Positions 57,136 through 62,201 of a stretch of 62,201 bases of DNA are shown in pieces. The notes below the pieces were generated by a model. That model ran no database searches, was not told the origin of the DNA, and saw only the letters and a program-made list of their open reading frames with translations. The stretch is taken from assembly GCA_018057825.1 (NCBI GenBank), contig JAGPCY010000050.1:1-62201 (forward strand), given 5' to 3'. This DNA comes from Kofleriaceae bacterium. Its GTDB lineage: Bacteria; Myxococcota_A; Polyangia; Haliangiales; Haliangiaceae. Positions within the stretch are counted from its first letter, which is position 1. The number at the start of each line of letters is the position of its first letter. The position numbers and the translations under genes are program-made.

Positions 57136-58057
57136 TGATGCTGCAGTCCGAGAAGGCGTAGAGCCGGTCGAGCTTGAGGTCGTCGTTCATCACGCGCCAG
57201 GCGTAGAAGTCGGCGAACTTCGGGTCGAAGGTGACGCGCACGGTCTTGCCGGCCGGCAGCTCCTTGGCGACCAGCGCCATCACGTCCTTGATCGTGCAGG
57301 TCGGCGTCGGGTGCTTCTCGATCCCGGTCCACGGCTCCGAGGCGCCCCACAGCCGCTTGTGCGACACCCCGGCCGACCCGGCGCTGTACTTCTTGACCGA
57401 GTCCTTGCGCTGGCTCTTCGACGCCGACTGGACCCGGCCCTCGGAGATGTAGACCACCTCGGCGCCCTTCGCGACGTCGACCCGGCCCTCGGCGTCGACC
57501 GCCTGGAAGTTGGCCGACCACCAGATCGCGTCCTTCTTCCACTTCTCGGCCGGCTTGGCCAGCGCGGCGATCAGCTTGTCGCCGTCGGGCTTCTTGGCGT
57601 CGACGCCCAGGCTGGCGTACGACAGGTTGCCCTTGGCGGTGGTGCCGAGCTTCATCTTCACGAACACGCCGGCGATCGCGAGGACGATCGCCAGCGCGAT
57701 GCCGCCGAAGATCTTGGCGCGCGACACGCCGCCGCCGGCGCTGCCGATCTTGAACGGGATCTTGAAGCCGCCGACGTTCAGGTTGAACTGCGGGGCCGGC
57801 GCGGCCGGGCTCGCGGCCGCCGGGGCCGCCGCCGGCATCGGCGCGGGCGCAGCGCCGGGATAGGCGCCACCGAAGGCCGCGGCCCCGGCCATCGCCGGGT
57901 TGCCGCCGTAAGGCGTGGCGGCGATCGGCGCCGCCGGCGGTGCGTAGATCGGGCCGACCGCGGCGCCGCAGCGCTGACACGGCACGGCCTGGGTCGACAA
58001 GGCCCACGCGGGCTGGCCGCACCGGGGGCACTGGGTCTGGACGTAGGGGTTCGTCAT
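57128..58057 (-). CDS. Zinc-ribbon membrane protein of unknown function
   Basis: A 309-residue protein. The N-terminus has a zinc ribbon (CPRCGQ at 10-15 and CQRCGA at 27-32). An Ala/Pro/Gly-rich linker follows, then one membrane helix (FGGIALAIVLAIAGVFVKM) at about 118-136. The C-terminal 170 residues are exported and Lys-rich with three late Cys. It could relay a cytoplasmic signal outward or interact with RNA polymerase. I do not recognise the outer domain. GGAG precedes the ATG. It converges on panC. Confidence 0.75.
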   Translation of the reverse strand: MTNPYVQTQCPRCGQPAWALSTQAVPCQRCGAAVGPIYAPPAAPIAATPYGGNPAMAGAAAFGGAYPGAAPAPMPAAAPAAASPAAPAPQFNLNVGGFKIPFKIGSAGGGVSRAKIFGGIALAIVLAIAGVFVKMKLGTTAKGNLSYASLGVDAKKPDGDKLIAALAKPAEKWKKDAIWWSANFQAVDAEGRVDVAKGAEVVYISEGRVQSASKSQRKDSVKKYSAGSAGVSHKRLWGASEPWTGIEKHPTPTCTIKDVMALVAKELPAGKTVRVTFDPKFADFYAWRVMNDDLKLDRLYAFSDCSIIK

Positions 58058-58148
58058 GCTCCGACAGAGGCCACCCCGGGTGGTTTGTGACTGGAGAAAA
58101 ACACCGCCGCGGGCCGCGATGGCGATGGTGAGGACCGGCCACGCGCGC

Positions 58149-58154
58149 TACCAT
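58149..58154 (+). promoter_or_regulatory. -10-like box, leaderless arrangement, response regulator gene
   Basis: TACCAT lies nine bases before the GTG at 58164. No Shine-Dalgarno sequence is present in the gap. Confidence 0.4.
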
Positions 58155-58163
58155 CTCAGCACC

Positions 58164-58550
58164 GTGGCGTCCGCCAAGAAGATCCTCGTGGTCGAAGACG
58201 ATCCGGTGAACCTGCAGATCCTCACCGACTACCTGGCGGCCAACGGCTACGCCATGCACGGCGCCAGCGACGGCGCGGCCGGGATCCGCGCGTTCTTCAG
58301 CGAGCGCCCCGATCTGCTCCTGGTCGACGTGCAGCTCCCCAAGAAGAGCGGCTTCGAGGTGTGCTTCGAGGTCAAGCGCTCAAGCGAGGGCGCGGCGATC
58401 CCGGTCCTGCTCATGAGCGCGGTCTACGCCCCTCGCGATCAGCTCGACCGCCTGGCCGCCCCCGGGATGGCGGCCGGCTACCTGACCAAGCCGTTCGCCC
58501 TGGCCGAGCTGCTGACCCAGGTCCGGTCGCTCATCGGCCCGGCCGCGTAG
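58164..58550 (+). CDS. Single-domain response regulator
   Basis: A 128-residue receiver domain with nothing attached. The acidic pair is D12/D13, the phospho-acceptor is Asp55 (LLLVDVQLP), the switch Ser85 is in LLMSAVY and Lys109 in LTKPF. It can be phosphorylated but has no DNA-binding output, like CheY or Spo0F. The GTG at 58164 follows a -10 box; the longer frame to 58056 adds 36 residues with no conserved content. A histidine kinase gene starts three bases after the stop, so this is a two-component pair. Confidence 0.92.
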   Translation: MASAKKILVVEDDPVNLQILTDYLAANGYAMHGASDGAAGIRAFFSERPDLLLVDVQLPKKSGFEVCFEVKRSSEGAAIPVLLMSAVYAPRDQLDRLAAPGMAAGYLTKPFALAELLTQVRSLIGPAA

Positions 58551-58553
58551 CCC

Positions 58554-59906
58554 GTGCGGCTGCCGAGCTTCGTCGAGGAGCTGCGCCACCCGTCGTACCA
58601 TCAGCGGCTCCTGGCCGGCGTCTGGTCGGGCTACCTCATCGCGCTCGCGCTGGCGGTGCTGGCGGCCGGCGCAGTGGTGTTCGAGCTGGTGCCCCACGGC
58701 CGAGCCTTCGTCGCGCTGGTGACGATCAAGGTCGCGACCAACACCGCGGCCCTCCTCGCGCTGCGCAGGCGCAGCCGCTTCGCTCTCGAGTGGATGACCG
58801 TCAACACCGGGGCGGACGTCCTGTGCATGACCGCCGCGATCTACTTCACCGGCGGCGTCGCCAGCCCGCTGTTCGCGATCTACGTCATCGAGATCGCCGT
58901 GGTCGCGCTCCTGTCGAACCTCGGCACCACCCTCCTGGTGGCGGCTAGCATCCTGTCGGCCTACGGCGGCATGTGCGTACTCGAGGTGACCGAGGTGATC
59001 CCCAACACGCCGCCCTTGGCGACCGGGACCCTGACCGGCTGGCACGTCGCGGTGGCCATGACCTACGCCGCCTTCACGATCGGCGTGCCGACCCTGTACA
59101 CCAGCCTGATCCTGGCCAAGCTGCGGCGCCGCGAGGCCGCCCTCGAGGCCCGCACCGCCGAGCTGATCGACGCCGGCAAGCAGAAGAGCGTGTTCCTGGC
59201 GTCGGTCACCCACGAGCTGCGCACGCCGATCCACGGCGTGTCGGGCCTGGCCGAGCTGATCGGCAGCGGGGTCTACGGCCCGGCCACCGACAAGCAGCGC
59301 GCGGCCGCGACCTCGATCCAGCACAGCGCCCAGGGCCTGCTCCACCTGGTCGACGATCTGCTGGCCCTGGTCAAGGCCGAGGTCGGCAAGGTCGAGCTCC
59401 AGCCGACCCGGTTCGCCCTCGACGAGCTGGTCGACCAGGTGACGGCGTCGGTGACCTGGATGCTCGGCACCAAGCGGCTCGAGCTCACCCGCGAGGTGGC
59501 CGCGGTCGAGGTCGTGACCGATCGCCGCTTGCTCAGCCACGTCCTCGTCAACCTGGTGGCCAACGCCGCCAAGTTCACGCCGGAGGGGGGCCGGGTCGAG
59601 GTCCGAGCGCGGCGCGACGGCGACGCGATCGTGGTCGAGGTCGCCGACACCGGCATCGGCATCGCGCCGGCGGATCGCGCGCTCATCTTCGAGGCCTTCC
59701 GCCAGATCGACGGCGGCGACACCCGGACCTACGGCGGCATCGGGCTGGGCCTGGCCCTGGTCAAGCGCCTGACCGACGCCCTGGGGGGCACGGTCGAGGT
59801 CGCCGGCGAGGTCGGGCGCGGCTCGACCTTCACGGTCCGCATCCCCGAGGCGACACCGGCCTCACGCGGCGCGGGCGATGGCGTCGAGCTTGCCGGCGAT
59901 CGGTAG
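58554..59906 (+). CDS. Membrane sensor histidine kinase
   Basis: A 450-residue kinase starting with GTG. Six membrane helices lie between about residues 20 and 190, with very short loops. A charged helix leads to the HisKA domain with phospho-His220 (ASVTHELRTPIHG). The HATPase_c domain has the N box (NLVANAAKFTPEGG, Asn337), DTGIGI and GGIGLGLALVKRL. It is a hybrid of neither receiver nor HPt; partner Asp is presumably in the adjacent regulator. The input is probably a membrane or lipid-phase signal. Its last 45 bases overlap the converging gene. Confidence 0.93.
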   Translation: MRLPSFVEELRHPSYHQRLLAGVWSGYLIALALAVLAAGAVVFELVPHGRAFVALVTIKVATNTAALLALRRRSRFALEWMTVNTGADVLCMTAAIYFTGGVASPLFAIYVIEIAVVALLSNLGTTLLVAASILSAYGGMCVLEVTEVIPNTPPLATGTLTGWHVAVAMTYAAFTIGVPTLYTSLILAKLRRREAALEARTAELIDAGKQKSVFLASVTHELRTPIHGVSGLAELIGSGVYGPATDKQRAAATSIQHSAQGLLHLVDDLLALVKAEVGKVELQPTRFALDELVDQVTASVTWMLGTKRLELTREVAAVEVVTDRRLLSHVLVNLVANAAKFTPEGGRVEVRARRDGDAIVVEVADTGIGIAPADRALIFEAFRQIDGGDTRTYGGIGLGLALVKRLTDALGGTVEVAGEVGRGSTFTVRIPEATPASRGAGDGVELAGDR

Positions 59907-60506
59907 CCGGTAGAACCGCCGCAGCTCGACCAGCATGTCGGCGATCCGGCCGCGGGCGACGTAGCGCCGCTCGAGGGCGCCGGCGTAGCGACGGGCGTTG
60001 TCGTTGGCGACCCGGTAGCGATCGCGCTCGTCGGCGTCGAGGTCGGGCTCGAAGCTGCACGCGTCGTAGAGCCGACGGCGCCACGCGGCGCTGGCCGCCG
60101 GCCCGGGGTCGCCGGACAGAAGACAGGTGACGTACTTGTCGACCTCGGCCTGGAGCTCGAGCTCGAGCGCGCTCACCGTGCGCGCCCGCTGGGCGCACAG
60201 CGCGGCGTAGATGAAGTGCGACACGCCCTCGACCGCGTAGAGGAAGGCCGGCAGGTTGCGATCGTCGAGCCCGTCGGCGGGATCGCGGGCCGCGAGCTGG
60301 GCCAGGACCGCGTCGTCGACGAACAGCCCGAAGTCGAGGCCATCGTCAGACTCGACCACCACGAGCTGCTCGCGCGGGGCCCGGGCCAGCCCCAGGGACG
60401 CCCGGCCGGCCTCGTCGAGCATGAAGGCGTCGACCGGCAACCCGGTCGCGACCCGGTAGGTGGCCTCGAGCCCACCCTGCAGCCGGGCCAGGATCGAGCC
60501 GCTCAT
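59862..60506 (-). CDS. Conserved-looking helical protein of unknown function
   Basis: A 214-residue soluble protein. The middle contains FLYAVEGVSHFIYAALCAQR, then a helix with ELELQAEVDKYVTCLL and RRRLYDACSFEPDLD. No signal peptide or membrane segment is visible. I do not recognise the family. It starts four bases inside the preceding gene (ATGA junction at 60503-60506) and converges on the histidine kinase with 45 overlapping bases. It may act with its partner at 60503-61063. Confidence 0.7.
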   Translation of the reverse strand: MSGSILARLQGGLEATYRVATGLPVDAFMLDEAGRASLGLARAPREQLVVVESDDGLDFGLFVDDAVLAQLAARDPADGLDDRNLPAFLYAVEGVSHFIYAALCAQRARTVSALELELQAEVDKYVTCLLSGDPGPAASAAWRRRLYDACSFEPDLDADERDRYRVANDNARRYAGALERRYVARGRIADMLVELRRFYRLPIAGKLDAIARAA

Positions 60507-61063
60507 TGCACGATCGCGGGGTCAGCGTCGACCAGCACGCCGAGCGCGCGCAGCTTCTTCTCGATCCAGGCGTCGCGGGTCCGCAGCCACTGCTCGTAGA
60601 GCTTCATCAGGTCGGCGCCGGCGAAGTCGACCCGGCGCCGGACCTCGCCCAGGACCTCGACGAAGCCGGGGAAGTTGTCGGCCAGTTCGCGGTAGACCTC
60701 GGTCAGCGAGCCCGAGAGCTGGCCAGCCAGCTCGGCGTAGGCGCCGCGCCCCAGCCCGACGTAGTAGTCGGCGTCGACCAGCTTGCGCGACAGCGACTCG
60801 GCGAAGAACCCGGCGACGTAGAGCGAGGTGTCGCCGACCTCCTTCAGGGCCCGGACCCGCTCGGCCGGGGCGGCCAGCTTGGCCTCGGCCAGGCGTAGCG
60901 CCAGGGGCGTGTCGGGCAGCCGGGTCCGGGTGAAGTCACCCAGGAGCGAGACCAGGTACCAGTTGGCCGGCTCGGTCGAGCGCAGCCGGACGGCTTCCAG
61001 CGACTCCGCCACGACCTCGTAGAAGAAGCCATCCACCGATGCAGCAGGTGTAACAGCGTCCAT
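60503..61063 (-). CDS. Helical protein of unknown function, upstream partner
   Basis: A 186-residue soluble, mostly helical protein. Segments such as LYVAGFFAESLSRKLVDADY and GAYAELAGQLSGSLTEVYRE suggest amphipathic helices. It has no Cys and no signal peptide. I favour the ATG at 61063 because a -10-like box ends six bases upstream; an in-frame GTG at 61081 adds six residues. It is coupled to the gene at 59862 and divergent from groES. The family is not recognised. Confidence 0.7.
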   Translation of the reverse strand: MDAVTPAASVDGFFYEVVAESLEAVRLRSTEPANWYLVSLLGDFTRTRLPDTPLALRLAEAKLAAPAERVRALKEVGDTSLYVAGFFAESLSRKLVDADYYVGLGRGAYAELAGQLSGSLTEVYRELADNFPGFVEVLGEVRRRVDFAGADLMKLYEQWLRTRDAWIEKKLRALGVLVDADPAIVQ

Positions 61064-61069
61064 GATCTC

Positions 61070-61097
61070 GTTATCGGCCACGGCAGCGTGGATGCAA
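61070..61097 (-). promoter_or_regulatory. Candidate promoter of the 59862-61063 gene pair
   Basis: On the minus strand TTGCAT (61097-61092), a 16-base spacer and GATAAC (61075-61070), then six bases to the ATG at 61063. It covers the alternative GTG at 61081 and so supports the shorter protein and a leaderless transcript. Confidence 0.4.
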
Positions 61098-61221
61098 GTT
61101 CCCGTGGCATGTCAGCGGCTTGGAGACCGCCGCCGAACCGGGGTCAGGGCGCGCCGATGGTGTGGTCAGATCGCCTACCCGCCGCGGGTCCGCGCACGAA
61201 CGAAATCGGACATGTAGGGCC

Positions 61222-61249
61222 TTGCGCCGACCGGACCCGGCCTTAGTAT
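61222..61249 (+). promoter_or_regulatory. groESL promoter
   Basis: TTGCGC at 61222-61227, a 16-base spacer and TAGTAT at 61244-61249. The CIRCE operator begins nine bases downstream, placing it over the predicted transcription start, the usual arrangement for HrcA control. Confidence 0.55.
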
Positions 61250-61257
61250 GCCGCCCG

Positions 61258-61284
61258 TTAGCACTCGCCCATGGTGAGTGCTAA
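61258..61284. promoter_or_regulatory. CIRCE element (HrcA operator)
   Basis: TTAGCACTC at 61258-61266 and GAGTGCTAA at 61276-61284 are perfect nine-base arms separated by nine bases, identical to the CIRCE consensus. HrcA should repress groESL here and release it on heat shock. Confidence 0.97.
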
Positions 61285-61345
61285 CAAAGCGCGCCCGCCG
61301 CGACGCCGCGCGCGGAAACCCCACGTCACCGAACCGAGGAATCCC

Positions 61346-61633
<288 letters not shown>

Positions 61634-61653
61634 AGGAAAGAGGAGAACTACCC

Positions 61654-62201
<548 letters not shown>

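Noticed and set aside
61271-61345. Upstream ATG start for GroES
   Set aside because: The ATG lies inside the CIRCE operator and would add 25 residues absent from GroES proteins. ATG 61346 has a ribosome site.

Overview
The window is very G+C-rich DNA in which nearly every real codon ends in G or C. The gene content points to the Myxococcota, most plausibly a Haliangium/Kofleriaceae-type deltaproteobacterium. The evidence is several Ser/Thr protein kinases, an FHA-containing sigma54 activator, many lipoproteins with Asp/Ala/Pro spacers, ECF sigma operons with exported partner proteins, and a MYXO-CTERM-like Cys/TM/Arg tail followed by a beta-barrel. The lineage is an inference from gene families; no 16S or tRNA gene was seen.

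Layout. 1-345 is a GGNNTC hexanucleotide array. 501-4821 holds two small lipoproteins flanking a leftward ECF sigma / anti-sigma-CHAT protease pair. 4971-9593 holds a decayed acylphosphatase, a divergent second Rho, a phosphoesterase, rpmE-prfA and a lipoprotein. 9644-11241 is a leftward pair of exported thioredoxin-fold proteins. 11346-13960 is a TetR regulator with etfB-etfA behind a FadR-like operator. 14043-18666 holds an M3 peptidase lipoprotein, a PHM-like lipoprotein and a GH114 lipoprotein. 18791-22998 is a leftward FHA sigma54 activator plus membrane kinase. 23062-28186 is a BI-1 protein followed by MoxR-DUF58-transglutaminase. 28331-31041 is a MYXO-CTERM/beta-barrel fusion coupled to truA. 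31073-33832 is a five-gene sigma operon ending in two tandem Cys-rich lipoproteins. 33927-36516 holds a FadL-like porin, a cupredoxin lipoprotein pair and a membrane protein. 36611-42624 holds an M23 endopeptidase divergent from a topoisomerase A-B operon. 42631-42777 is a second hexamer array. 42817-49472 holds a STAND NTPase regulator, two large lipoproteins and an SRPBCC protein. 49616-55310 is a Ser/Thr kinase and TPR cluster. 55430-57135 is panB-panC. 57128-61063 holds a zinc-ribbon protein, a response regulator/histidine kinase pair and two coupled unknown proteins. 61258 to the end is CIRCE-groES-groEL, cut by the window edge.

How it works together. Housekeeping functions (translation termination, tRNA pseudouridylation, pantothenate synthesis, electron-transfer flavoprotein, topoisomerase, chaperonin) are interleaved with envelope sensing modules. 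Neighbouring genes in operons usually share GTGA, ATGA or TGATG junctions, so translational coupling looks like the rule. Many first genes have a TANNNT-like -10 box only 4-9 bases before the start codon, which suggests frequent leaderless transcription.

The observations most worth following up are: the MYXO-CTERM/signal-peptide fusion; the internally duplicated membrane kinase; the anti-sigma/CHAT fusion; the paired Cys-rich lipoproteins; a possible QLDLF clamp-binding motif on the topoisomerase A subunit; the FadR-type operator on a myxobacterial etfBA operon; and the two hexamer arrays.
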